Position numbers and translations under genes: made by a program
Shown: positions 1 through 10,389 of the stretch, piece after piece
Layout of the letters: each line of letters opens with the position of its first letter
Numbering within the stretch: position 1 is the first letter of the stretch
From: Anthoceros angustus
Lineage: Eukaryota > Streptophyta > Anthocerotopsida > Anthocerotales > Anthocerotaceae
Assembly: GCA_010909165.1 (NCBI GenBank)
Contig: VJWM01000011.1
Location: forward strand, 620,001 to 684,000
Direction: 5' to 3'
Length of the DNA stretch: 64,000 nucleotides
Notes under the pieces: generated by a model
The model's database searches: none
What the model was told of the DNA's origin: nothing
What the model saw: only the letters and a program-made list of their open reading frames with translations

Positions 1-2170
1 AGAAAGCCAGAGCGATACTCTTCTGCTGCACCCCTGACACGTGAGTTTTGGCTTCACCGCTGGTCTCTCTTCCAGTGGGCTCCGTCTTATGCTGTTTGCG
101 TGCTGTGGCAATAGCGGATGCTCGTCAACGCATTGTCTCCGAGCGATTTGATTACAAAAACAACGTTGTCATATCTGTTGCGGTGAGTAGGCAGTCCTGC
201 TGCTGGTGGCGAAATGTTTGGCACCTAAGGTTAGGCAATTTTGTATCTGTCTGATTCCTGTTGCACTGTATTCTGGATTAGGTTGGCCCCCCAAACTTTA
301 CATTCTTGAAGTCGAAAGACTCGAGCACCTGGGATGCCAAAGATGTTGCTCGTTCGGTTCTCTCTGACAAATCTACTTCGGTATACATGCCTCGTACTCT
401 CCTCCTGCGTGGCTTTATTTTACAAGGTGGGCTTCAACTAACGCGCCGTTCCACTGTGGCTACAGAGAATGACAAGTGGTCAACGAGTGGTTGAAGTGGC
501 GATTCTGGATGCACACAGCCAAGTGGTAATCACACTAGACTATTGCCTTCCCTCTGTTGCTATGGTGCTAGGAATTCTATCTTGCTTCACTGCATTGGAA
601 GCAGGCAGTCCCCTTCTCCTCTCTTTCCCTTTCCGGACCACAGGTTCTATCAGCTCACTAAGGCTGATGTTTCCTCAGATTGATGGCGTGACGTATTGGT
701 ACTACGAATATCTGACGCAGAAGTCGCCTACAACTGCTGTAAGCTCTGTGGTGGGAAGGAACACTTCGCAACTACTGTGGGCCTGTGTCATTACTTCTTC
801 CACCTCACCAGAACAATTGTATCTTTGGCAGGTGTACTCTGCAGATGTATACCGGCATTCCCTAGCTGCCAGCGCCGAGAGGGAAGGTCAGCGAAAGTGT
901 GAACCTAAAGCTGCGAGTTCCGGTTCCTTGTCGCATCAGATTTGCTGATGACTTGTTGGGTGGTATTTGGGTCCAGGCTACTTGTACTCTATAAACGCTT
1001 CCGCCCTTGATACACGATGGAACACAGTACGCTACATTAATCCTTCTACTGCTGAAGTGGGTTCCTGAGTCAGGTGTTTGTGACATGGTCTTGACTGCGT
1101 GATCTCCCCTCTTGCAGATGGGACCTCTGCTGAATCCGTGCGTGGCGTCATTCCGTTTAACGCCCCCGACAGAAGAATATGTCCCACCCTACAAAGACCC
1201 ATGGCGATTTTGGTGACACATAGCTAACTTCCTTCACGACCGTCTTCATGAGAAACAGCAATTTTCTTAGAGCAGGTAGTCACCAGCTCATCCATCTAAG
1301 AATTGACCCATCCAACACCATGGAGCTGTGACCTCATGCGTCTCTCGTCATGCGCATCTTCTCTTCGGAGCTAGTTACATGATGCTACTCAGAATCTAGG
1401 AGTTCCTTATCAGCAGGTTGGGTGGTTGTTGGGCCTTGTATTGTCTTAGATGCAAAGGTGTAAGTGACGAAGGTGTAGAAGGCCAGGTTGATGGTACTCA
1501 GCACTACCAGCATCTAGTAGAACCGCAGCAGTGGCAGGTTGACTGTATGCTCAGCCCTTCCAGCATCCAGTAGAACCGCAGGAGAGCAGGACGACGATCC
1601 AGACACTTCGATTGGGTATAGCGAGACAGTTTGCTTCAAGGAATATGAAAAGAAGCATCTGGTTAAAGAAGATCCACGTATGTTCTCAGACGTCCTCTTA
1701 CCTCCCCACCCGGTACGTTGTGACCGGCACGACTCATCTCACCCCTTATAGCCGGTCCCGTCGACACGCTCGGCCTCGTCACCCCCCATCCCTTAAATGG
1801 AAGGCCCAATCTTGGTCCCGGTCCGCAACGCCGTGATCCATGCCTTATGAGTACATTTAGCAGCACCGTGACCGATGTATTATGTAGGGTTCACAAGGGC
1901 TACCAGGGCCGCGGGTCCGTCCGGCGTGTCTGGGCGTCTACCCACGGCTCCGTCGGGCGAATTCGATGTCGAATACGAAACGATGTTTTTCTGAAGTAAG
2001 AGAGGACACAATTTCTGGGTTAAAGTCTCATGATAATCATCATTTACTAACAAACTTGTGGGTGAGTGTCTTGAAAGGGTTGATAGACAATGATGCCCAT
2101 CAGGCTATATGTGATCTTGCCGAGCTATGTCAGTGGCTTTGTTGAAAGGAAATTTGTCGAAGGAAGGATT
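1..2170. other. No recognisable gene; degenerate intergenic DNA
   Basis: The ORFs here are short, lack family motifs and overlap on both strands. The only structure I can point to is an imperfect tandem duplication of about 54 bp around 1480-1590, where 'agtagaaccgcag' occurs twice with diverged flanks. A Cys/His-containing stretch near 700-830 (reading CKLCGGKEHF) is too short and isolated to call a zinc finger gene. Probably old transposon or pseudogene debris. Confidence 0.4.
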
Positions 2171-2179
2171 ATATTCTTT

Positions 2180-2600
2180 GTGTGAAGGTGAAATACGTGG
2201 AAGTGATGTGTGTAGTGGGAAGAGAGTTTCCAACAACATTCTTGACAAGTCAAGTGCATGTTGTTATTGATCTTGTATGAGAGGTCAAAATATGTAAACC
2301 AATGCAATATGGATGGGTGTATTTTTTAGAACGGCACTTCAACACTTGTGAGACAGAATGCCTACCAGAAGCACGCATGGCTTTTGGGCACATAGGACAG
2401 GAGGCAATGCTCTATTGCTCAAAGTTTTTTGGAAAACTTCATGATAGAGAATCACATATGTGGGGATCACAGGAGGATCTGAATAAATGTGGAGAAGTGT
2501 TGCAAGGAAAGGGTAAGAGATACAAACTTTCAAACGTCGAATGGAAACAATTTGTGCAGAGTGTTGGTGGAAAACTCCAAGTTTACTAAGGTACGGAAAA
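2180..2600 (+). pseudogene. CACTA (En/Spm) transposon fragment, DUF4218-like region
   Basis: An open stretch at 2302-2589 begins MQYGWVYFLERHFNT. This resembles the 'P-x-QYRWMYPFERYL' core of DUF4218, the C-terminal region found in plant CACTA TNP2-like transposase proteins. Just upstream, in a frame offset by a short indel, the reading 'FLTSQVHVVIDLVYEVKICKP' continues the same domain, so the copy is frameshifted. The later part (W-x3-EDLNKCGEVLQGKGK) also fits the DUF4218 tail. No DDE transposase domain or terminal CACTA repeats were seen, so this is a relic. The match is by recollection of the family pattern, not a search. Confidence 0.5.
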
Positions 2601-2607
2601 TAAGATA

Positions 2608-3600
2608 TCATATTTGATAGATGAGTTCATTCGTTTTTGTTGGTCGACCAGCCAGAGTTGTGGCTACTCGAGGCAAGGGCGGGCCTAGGTGAAGGAGGCC
2701 GCCCACTATGCAACACGCGATGATGGCCTCGCTAAAGAAGGCCTGGCCAGCTCGAGGCAGGGCTGTGTTTTTCTTCCCGCCCTCACGGCCAAGATGATTC
2801 CAAGGGGCGGGGAAAGCATGAGACACGGCGTCAATAAATAGTGTGGCAAGGTGAGAAGAGAGGGAGATAGGATCAGCAAAACGGAATAAATCCCCATGAA
2901 TGCCCGCAAGGTCCGATGTGCTACCACTTCTCAGTTTCCGCATAGCACGAGCCACAAGATGGGTGTTGAAAAACCTAAGGCCGGGATCAGAGGAAATAGG
3001 GGCTGGGAGGGCAAAGGGGATGTGGTAAAGACTATGAACATAGGAGACCAGCTCAAAGTCACCTTTGAGCAGGATGGGGGAATGGGTATGGAATTCCTTC
3101 CCAAAAGCAGAGGCACTAGGAGACGACCAGAGGAGGGAAGTAAGACGGATGTGTTCAGATCGGAGGAATTGAGACTTTTTCATGGAAAGAAAAGCTTTGT
3201 AAGGTTTGACAATGGCTTTGTAGAGGGGGGAATGATGAGACCCAGGGGGGAGGTGAAGCTAGCGCAAGGTAAGACATAATTGAGAGCGCATGGACTTAGC
3301 AGCGACCCGAGAAAGAAAGGGGAGGTCAGGGGGGATGGAAGCTAGGAAGGAACAGAGCATGTGGGAGAATTGGGGAACAAATTCATGGGAGAAGGTAAAT
3401 TTGTTGATGGACCATTTGTGGAATGAAGGGGAAGAGTGGTGGCGGAAAAGGTACGGAGATCAAAATAGTCAACAGCATGATCAGACTCCACACAAACGGA
3501 GTCGATGGTCCTCAGGTTGGAGATACGCGAAAGGAGCCGGACATCACCAAGCTGGTCTCACTACTTCATTAACTTCCCCATGTGCGAGGCAATTGAAGCA
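2608..3600 (-). mobile_element. Non-LTR retrotransposon (LINE) fragment: endonuclease-RT linker and start of RT
   Basis: The minus-strand ORF 2608-3183 reads KKSQFLRSEHIRLTSLL, then FGKEFHTHSP, then ARAMRKLRSGSTSDLAGIHG followed by LATLFIDAVSHAFPAPW. This order (basic linker, 'F-W-K' segment, 'KL-x-SGS-x-D-x-GI' lead-in to RT motif 0/1, then 'P-x-PW') is typical of LINE ORF2 just before the palm domain. The reading continues upstream with frameshifts to about 3600 (LLSRISNLRTIDSVCVESDH, resembling the endonuclease-RT junction). Internal stops and frame changes make it a dead copy. It breaks off near 2680 before the catalytic YADD motif. Confidence 0.6.
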
Positions 3601-4077
3601 CAAAGTACATACAAAAATGACCGATAATTATCCTAAGGTTGAAGGACACATGATTGCAAAGATAGAGTGGAAGGAAGGGTCTCCCAGACTTGGAGAGGAT
3701 ATAAAATTATTGTTTGTAAGTCTGGAGTTTAGTGGGTAAGGATCTAGAGACGGGAGATCATGTGTAGGAGAGATAGGCGGATTGCAATTCATTGCGAATG
3801 CACCTATTAGAAGGAGGAGGCAAAACTTGGAAGAGGGGGTGGGCCGGGAGACTTTCAGGACAGAAGACAAGATTTTTAAGCCATCCGAGGACTGGGCATA
3901 CCAGCGAGTCTTAGTACCTAAAGAGGCTAACTTCCAAGAGGATTGGAAAGCAAGGAGGAGGTACGGGCGAGTGGAGGTGGGGTTACTGGACTGAGCTTCC
4001 TCTAAAGAATAGAGGTGGTACAGGAAGTTGGTTGCAGCCGAAGAAAGGATGTCTGAACTTGTTCCACCTTGCTCAAA

Positions 4078-4460
4078 TCATCTTGTGAAAGATTGGGCCC
4101 CAAAACTCCACAGCATACATAACGGAGGGAACAACAACTGTGTTGAAAAACCGTTGCTGAGTGAGGATGTCCTTGATGTGCATCCTAGAGCATTGCCTCC
4201 GAACCCACATGCAGATGCCACACCCTTGACAATGTGAGTGGTAGCAAATAGCTTACACCGAAATTTTGGGCCGTAGAGAGTTACACCCAGGTACACATAA
4301 CACCTAACAATATCAAGGGGCTGGCCATTATAGAAGAACTACAAATTGTGATCGTCCGGTTCCCTTTCTATTGAAGAACATCACTTTGATCTTATTCAAA
4401 TTCATCTCCAAGTTCTTGGCCTTGCATAAATGGGGAACAGCCCACTCGAAGACTAGCCGC
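4078..4460 (-). mobile_element. LINE reverse transcriptase C-terminal palm fragment
   Basis: On the minus strand, frames at about 4460-4078 read AKNLEMNLNKIKVMFFN, then after an in-frame stop VRCYVYLGVTLYGPKF. This is the 'GL-x-VN-x2-KT-x2-M-x-F' plus 'YLG' block that closes the palm of LINE reverse transcriptases. In minus-strand order it lies before the RT-start fragment at 2608-3600, the reverse of the order within one ORF. The two are therefore separate insertions or a rearranged head-to-tail pair. Stops and frameshifts show it is not functional. Confidence 0.6.
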
Positions 4461-4634
4461 CCCCAAGATGTGCAGAAGCTGTACTCGTTGTACGCATGAA
4501 GTACTCTAGGGTAGAAAGAGTCCGCGGCTCGCCTGACAAGTCAAACACGTGGCCTGGTCATGTGTAGTTGCACAGTTGCATCCGTAATGCATCATGTTCA
4601 ATTTTTTTGTCGCACACTGCACACGACAACTGGT

Positions 4635-5171
4635 CAGATCCCCCTAATTGGGACTGGTTCGGAGTGCCTTTAGAGATCCCATTAAGGGAGGTGTCCCGAT
4701 TATATTTTCCCTATTTAAAAATAATAAAAATATTATAAAATCTAAAAAATCAAAAAATATCCAAAAACAAAGAAAAATTTAAATTTTGATTGATAGGTTT
4801 CACTAAAAATAACTTTTACCACTTTTCTATATAGTTGTTTGAAAGCTAGCGCTTTCTCTAAGCAACATAAAAAAACCTATACCTATCATAAAGGAAAAAG
4901 CTTAGCTTAAGAGTCTTCAATCACACCTAAAAGTCTATTGTGCTCTGAAATAATCCATTCTTTTTTCTTTCTTTTTTAATTTTTTTAGTAAAAAAAATAA
5001 AAATCCCATTTAGGGAGGTGAAACTAACATGAATGTATGTTTCAAAAGGTCCCAATTATCATTTAGGGAAAAATCCCATTTATTACATTGTAAACTAAAG
5101 GGAGTAGGATGGGAGGTCCCATTTAGAGAGGAATCCCATTTATAGAGTTCCCAATTAGGGGGGGCCGACTG
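4635..5171 (+). mobile_element. Small TIR element (MITE-like, pogo/mariner-type), copy 1
   Basis: The ends are related inverted repeats. The left begins CAGATCCCCCTAATTGGGA and the right ends TCCCAATTAGGGGGGGCCGACTG, i.e. CAGTCGGCCCCCCCTAATTGGGA on the other strand. TA follows the right end at 5172-5173. The interior is AT-rich with several 'atcccattta' subterminal repeats and no ORF. A second, inverted copy at 14740-15085 matches over about 340 bp, which defines the element. CAGT ends and a TA flank fit pogo/Tc1-mariner MITEs; the left flank does not show a clean TA, so the class is an inference. Confidence 0.6.
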
Positions 5172-5426
5172 TATGTATATTGGTCACGTGTTGGAGATGA
5201 AATTTTGCCAGGCTAGCATTGGTTGACGCTCAACGTGGTTGGTGAGTTGATAAGTCTCCACGACTGCAACGGAGGAGACGCGGGCTCTAATTCCACGCTC
5301 GCCTCTCCGGCCGACTGCCTTGCCACCTTCCACTGAGACAAGAGCGCACATACAGTGATTGCCTTCCGCGGAGGCAGTGGAGATGAGGAAGGTTGGGAAG
5401 AGTGGATGGGCTGAGAGGGAGCGGGC

Positions 5427-7682
5427 ATGATGTCCATACTTCCATCCTGTGCCGGGGGCCACTGGCACGCAGCCTGGAGGCTCTGCTTGCGGATTCTGCT
5501 GCTGCAGCTGCTCCTGATGACGATGGTGGACGTGGAGGGAGCGTCCCCGGCGGAAGTGAGCGCGCTGCGCAAGTTGCAGGCCGCGCTCCACGATCCGCAG
5601 GGGGGATTGCGGTCGTGGGTGCAGGGCTCGGATCCCTGCGCGTCGTGGTGGGGGGTGACTTGCAGCAACAGCACCCTTGGCAATGCGGTGGTGGGCTTGG
5701 ACCTGAGCAATGCGGGGCTGTCGGGTAGCATCTCCCCCGCCATCGGGGCGCTGTCCAGCCTGCAGAGCCTGAACCTGAGCAGCAACCGGCTCACGGGGAG
5801 CCTGCCCCCGGAGCTGGGCAACCTCACCCACCTCACCACCCTGAAGCTGTCCGAGAACAGCCTCAGCGGCTCCATCCCGCCCGACCTCTTCAACATCTCC
5901 TCCCTGGTGGAGGTGTACCTGTGCTCCAACAGGCTCACCGGCGGGCTGCCCGCGGCGGTGGGATCGCTGCCCAAACTCCACACTCTGGCCGTGTTCGACA
6001 ACGCGCTCACGGGGAGCCTGCCGCCCTCCTTCCGCTCCCCCGCGCTCTCCCTGCTGCTGGCCTTCGACAACCCGGAGCTGGGCGGCAGCATCCCCGGCGG
6101 GCTCTGCCGGGGGCAATCGCTCACAATGCTGGCGCTCTTCAACACCAGCGTAGCGGGGGCCATCCCCCCCGACCTGGCCGAGTGCACCTCGCTACAGCGC
6201 CTCCGGATCGCAACCGGTTCCATCCTCACCGGGGGCATCCCCAGCTTCTGTCTGTATCCGCAACCGGACTTGAATTACGTGGAGCTTAGCGGCAACCAGC
6301 TGGCCGGCGGCATCCCTCCCAGCTTCGGGAGCTGCCCCGCGCTGGAAACGTTGAAGCTGGATGGCAACCTGCTGGTCGGGCCGGTTCCTGGGGAGCTGGG
6401 GAATGCCTCCAAGCTCACGGTTTTGAACCTCTCCAGGAACCAGCTCATCGGCAGCATTCCCCCTCAGCTCGGGGCTCTGTCTTCGCTTTCCAGCCTGGTG
6501 CTGTCCGGGAACAAGCTCTCGGGGCCTGTGCCGCAGGAGCTCTTCACTGGGCTCTCCTCGCTGCAGACTCTCCACCTGACCGACAACCAGTTGCAAGGGG
6601 AGCTGCCTGCATCCATCTCCGGGCTCAAGAGTGTGCAGCATTTGGACCTGGCGGGGAACAGGTTCTCGGGAAGCATTCCCCCGGAGCTCGGGGACCTTGT
6701 CACCCTAATGTATGGGCTGAATCTGAGCCACAATGCGTTCAACGGAACCATCCCTGCCTCCCTGGGTGGGCTCGCCAAGCTGCAGGGTCTGGATTTGTCC
6801 TACAACAATCTGTCGGGCCGGATTCCCGCGTCTCTGGGCGCCTTGACAGCCTTGTCCTTCCTCAACCTCTCCTACAACCCCGGGCTGTCGGGCCCCGTCC
6901 CGGACTCCCCGACATTCAACAAGTTCTCCCGGTCTTCCTTTCTGGGGAATCCGGGACTTTGCGGTTCCGTGCTTTCCGACTGCGGCGGGGGCGGAGGCAG
7001 CAGCAGCGAGAGTAGCAGCAGCAGCAGCAGCAGCAGAAAGAGCAAGCTAAGGACTGGGGTGTTGGTGGGAGTCATCGTTGCCGTGGCTGTGATATGTGTG
7101 GGACTGCTCCTGGCTGGTCGGATCGGCATTGGCAAGTGGGCACGTTGTGCCAAGGTCCCGCTTCTTGTCCCGGATGTGTACCGGAAGTTCACCTTCCAGG
7201 AGATCATGGTCGCTACCAACAGCCTGAGTCACAGGAACCTCATCGGGCAGGGAGGGTACGGGCAGGTGTACAAGGGCCTGCTAAACTCCGGCCAGGAGAT
7301 TGCGGTGAAGAAGATGAGAGTAAAGGAAGAGGATCCCAACCTGTTTCAGAGCTACATGACGGAAATCCAGACGGCAGGTCAAGTCAGGCACCGTAACATC
7401 GTCAAGCTCATAGGCTACTGCAAGCACAAGCACACGGCGCTCATTCTGTACGAGTACCATCCCTTGGGTAGCCTGGGGGATGTCCTGTACAAGAGGAAGA
7501 GGAATGGCATGGACCTGGACTGGGAGCTGCGCTACAAGATTGCTCTGGGCACAGCGCAAGCCATTTCTTACCTTCACTCGGACTGCGTCCCTCAGGTCCT
7601 GCACAGGGATATCAACAGCAACAACATCCTTCTGGACCAGGACTTCGTTCCCCGTGTCACAGATTTCAGGTTGCCAAGCTGA
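5427..7682 (+). CDS. LRR receptor-like kinase, first copy, broken inside the kinase domain
   Basis: A plasma-membrane receptor kinase in 751 open residues: hydrophobic signal peptide (about 18-36), LRR N-terminal cap (SDPCASWWGVTCS), about 17 plant-type LRRs (IPxxLGxLxxLxxLxLSxN), a Ser-rich juxtamembrane stretch, one TM helix (TGVLVGVIVAVAVICVGLLL) and an intracellular Ser/Thr/Tyr kinase. The glycine loop (GQGGYGQVYKG), VAIK lysine (IAVKK) and HRD loop are present. The reading frame is lost at 'DFR-LPS-stop', where the duplicate copy at 9020 reads DFGVAKLM; one base is missing. Most of the extracellular part is unique to this copy. The intact gene probably runs 5427 to about 6500, then continues as in the second copy to 9613. 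Resembles LRR-RLK subfamilies XI/XII (MIK2/PEPR-like); the ligand is unknown. Confidence 0.85.
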   Translation: MMSILPSCAGGHWHAAWRLCLRILLLQLLLMTMVDVEGASPAEVSALRKLQAALHDPQGGLRSWVQGSDPCASWWGVTCSNSTLGNAVVGLDLSNAGLSGSISPAIGALSSLQSLNLSSNRLTGSLPPELGNLTHLTTLKLSENSLSGSIPPDLFNISSLVEVYLCSNRLTGGLPAAVGSLPKLHTLAVFDNALTGSLPPSFRSPALSLLLAFDNPELGGSIPGGLCRGQSLTMLALFNTSVAGAIPPDLAECTSLQRLRIATGSILTGGIPSFCLYPQPDLNYVELSGNQLAGGIPPSFGSCPALETLKLDGNLLVGPVPGELGNASKLTVLNLSRNQLIGSIPPQLGALSSLSSLVLSGNKLSGPVPQELFTGLSSLQTLHLTDNQLQGELPASISGLKSVQHLDLAGNRFSGSIPPELGDLVTLMYGLNLSHNAFNGTIPASLGGLAKLQGLDLSYNNLSGRIPASLGALTALSFLNLSYNPGLSGPVPDSPTFNKFSRSSFLGNPGLCGSVLSDCGGGGGSSSESSSSSSSSRKSKLRTGVLVGVIVAVAVICVGLLLAGRIGIGKWARCAKVPLLVPDVYRKFTFQEIMVATNSLSHRNLIGQGGYGQVYKGLLNSGQEIAVKKMRVKEEDPNLFQSYMTEIQTAGQVRHRNIVKLIGYCKHKHTALILYEYHPLGSLGDVLYKRKRNGMDLDWELRYKIALGTAQAISYLHSDCVPQVLHRDINSNNILLDQDFVPRVTDFRLPS

Positions 7683-9230
7683 TGACTCCTGTGGACGGAT
7701 CCGGAGGAGGATGGCAACCATGTCAGCCATCACGGGATCTGTAGGCTACATCGCCCTGGTGAGTCCACCTACCTCGTGCTTGTGATGTTCTTTTCAAGTC
7801 TACACTCACACCCGCACGCACGTCTGAGACACAAGCGCTTGGGAGTTTTGTTAAAACCCTAGCGTGGTGGTGTCCGGGAACAAGCTCTCGGGGCCTGTGC
7901 ACTGCAGGAGCTCTTCACTGGGCTCTCCTCGCTGCAGACTCTCCACCTGACCGACAACCAGTTGCAGGAGCTGCCTGCATCCATCTCCAGGCTCAAGAGT
8001 GTGCAGCATTTGGACCTGGGGAACAGGTTCTCGGAAGCATTCCCCGGAGCTGGGGACCTTGTCACCCTAATGTATGGGCTGAATCTGAGCCACAATGCGT
8101 TCAACGGAACCATCCCTGCCTCCCTGGGTGGGCTCGCCAAGCTGCAGGGTCTGGATTTGTCCTACAACAATCTGTCGGGCCGGATTCCCGCGTCTCTGGG
8201 CGCCTTGACAGCCTTGTCCTTCCTCAACCTCTCCTACAACCCTGGGCTGTCGGGCCCCGTCCAGACTCCCCGACATTCAACAAGTTCTCCCGGTCTTCCT
8301 TTCTGGGGAATCCGGGACTTTGCGGTTCCGTGCTTTCCGACTGCGGCGGGGGCGGAGGCAGCAGCAGCGAGTAGCAGCAGCAGCAGCAGCAGAAAGAGCA
8401 AGCTAAGGACTGGGGTGTTGGTGGGAGTCATCGTTGCCGTGGCTGTGATATGTGTGGGACTGCTCCTGGCTGGTCGGATCGGCATTGGCAAGTGGGCACG
8501 TTGTGCCAAGGTCCCGCTTCTTGTCCCGGATGTGTACCGGAAGTTCACCTTCCAGGAGATCATGGTCGCTACCAACAGCCTGAGTCACAGGAACCTCATC
8601 GGGCAGGGAGGGTACGGGCAGGTGTACAAGGGCCTGCTAAACTCCGGCCAGGAGATTGCGGTGAAGAAGATGAGAGTAAAGGAAGAGGATCCCAACCTGT
8701 TTCAGAGCTACATGACGGAAATCAGACGGCAGGTCAAGTCAGGCACCGTAACATCGTCAAGCTCATAGGCTACTGCAAGCACAAGCACACGGCGCTCATT
8801 CTGTACGAGTACCATCCCTTGGGTAGCCTGGGGGATGTCCTGTACAAGAGGAAGAGGAATGGCATGGACCTGGACTGGGAGCTGCGCTACAAGATTGCTC
8901 TGGGCACAGCGCAAGCCATTTCTTACCTTCACTCGGACTGCGTCCCTCAGGTCCTGCACAGGGATATCAACAGCAACAACATCCTTCTGGACCAGGACTT
9001 CGTTCCCCGTGTCACAGATTTCGGAGTTGCCAAGCTGATGACTCCTGTGGACGGATCCGGAGGGAGGATGGCAACCATGTCAGCCATCACGGGATCTGTA
9101 GGCTACATCGCCCCTGGTGAGTCCCACCTACCTCGTGCTTGTGATGTTCTTTTCAAGTCTACACTCACACCCGCACGCACGTCTGAGACACAAGCGCTTG
9201 GGAGTTTTGTTAAAACCCTAGCGTGGTGGT
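6502..9230 (+). repeat. 1.37-kb tandem duplication within the receptor kinase gene
   Basis: Unit 1 (6502-7870) and unit 2 (7871-9230) begin at 'tgtccgggaacaagctctc' and end in the kinase intron at 'ccctagcgtggtgg'. They include identical intron sequence. Differences are nearly all 1-3-nt indels in homopolymers or GC-rich triplets, and each copy is wrong at different places: unit 2 in the LRR part, unit 1 near its 3' end. The junction has gtggtg microhomology. Either a very recent tandem duplication or a noisy-read assembly duplication. Confidence 0.9.
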
Positions 9231-9613
9231 GGGTGGTCGCAGAGTACGCTTACACACTGAATGTGGGGGAGAAGAGTGATGTCTACAGCTACGGGGTTGT
9301 GCTGCTGGAGCTTCTCACGGGGAGGCGGCCTGCGGATCCCAGCTTCCAGGAGGGCATGGATTTGGTGCACTGGGTAAGGGACAGGCTCAAGAATAGTGAC
9401 ACCATCGATGTGGTGTTGGAGCAAGGGCTGCGCACGGCCATGCAAGCCTTAGGGCCTGAGGCTCAGGAGATCGCCTCCACACTCAGCGTAGCCATCCTAT
9501 GCACCCGTGACGCTCCCTCTGACAGGCCCACCATGAAGGAGGTGGAGAAGATGTTGCTCAGACTGAAGAGTTGCTCAGACCCGAATCTCATGGCCAGGAG
9601 CCCTTTGAATTAA
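7871..9613 (+). CDS. LRR receptor-like kinase, second copy carrying the true 3' end
   Basis: This repeats the last LRRs, TM segment and kinase of the preceding copy, then supplies the only complete C-terminus. Its LRR part carries several small deletions and frameshifts, and another near 8720 (EIRRQVKSG versus EIQTAGQVRHRN). From about 8730 the frame is clean: HRDINSNNILLD, DFGVAKLM, GYIAP. A 126-nt intron (9117-9242, GTGAGT...CAG) joins GCC-CCT-G to AG-TAC, restoring the APE motif (APEYAYT). The ORF ends LRLKSCSDPNLMARSPLN. The HRD loop has Asn where most kinases have Lys (HRDIN), in both copies. The kinase domain is otherwise normal, with an invariant Asp in HRD and DFG. Confidence 0.8.
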
Positions 9614-10389
9614 CTCGTCTGCTCAAATCCTGCGGCAGATGCAATCGACTCAGCAGAGTCTTGTCCACAAAGCGTGCGAGCCTGAGCTGATGTTGATGAC
9701 AAACAGTCTTCGGTTTCGGACATGATGTGGTGGAGGAGGTCATTTTTCGGCCGAAGGCGAACGCCTGACAGTGCAGATGTTGTTCTTGGACTCCTTGCCC
9801 CAAGCACTGTTGCCGTTTTTGGAGGTTCAGGAGAAGAAACTGGGCTGGCCGGGATGGCGTGGGGATCACGTGCGACCCATCCAAGCTGCAGCCAGAACAC
9901 GGAGTGTGGTGCCAAGGCGAGGTGGACTTGACGACCCTGTCGCCTGCTTGCTGGAAGACGCAGGAGGTGAGAAACTTGGGCCTGCAGAAGCTGGCCACAT
10001 GGGTGATCGATTTTGACATGGCCAAACCTTAACAAGGTGACGATGAGTAATATGTAAATTGCGCGAAGCGAGTGCCTGGACCAGCCCAGTTGCGATGTGC
10101 GGGTTTGGATGCTTGGGTATCGTTTGCTACTTTCCACGCGCTGCTGCAACGGCAGGCAGTCTGCAAGTCACATCTGTCGGGGTGTATCTTTCGCCCTTGT
10201 TTGTTTCTCTTCGATTCATACGTTGTGGGATTTGCATTGGTGAACTGGGTTTTGCATAGTCTACAAACTGCGAGCCTGGGGTACAGGTTGGGCACAGCAG
10301 AAAGAGAATGAAGCTTCACTGCAACTGTAATCGAAAGCTTCAATCCAGACGGCATCACGTTCTTTTGTTCTCTAATTTGTGGGAAGGCA
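9614..10389. other. 3' flank of the receptor kinase; no gene recognised
   Basis: Overlapping minus-strand ORFs of 145-179 codons are present, but they have no recognisable domain and low-complexity composition. This is probably the 3' UTR and intergenic spacer between the convergently arranged kinase gene and the PPR pseudogene. Confidence 0.35.

Noticed and set aside
469-948. 159-codon ORF near the window start
   Set aside because: No family motif, no splice structure or codon pattern, and another frame is open over the same stretch.
5184-6238. 310- and 341-codon minus-strand ORFs
   Set aside because: They are the complement of LRR repeats of the receptor kinase; no independent motif is present.
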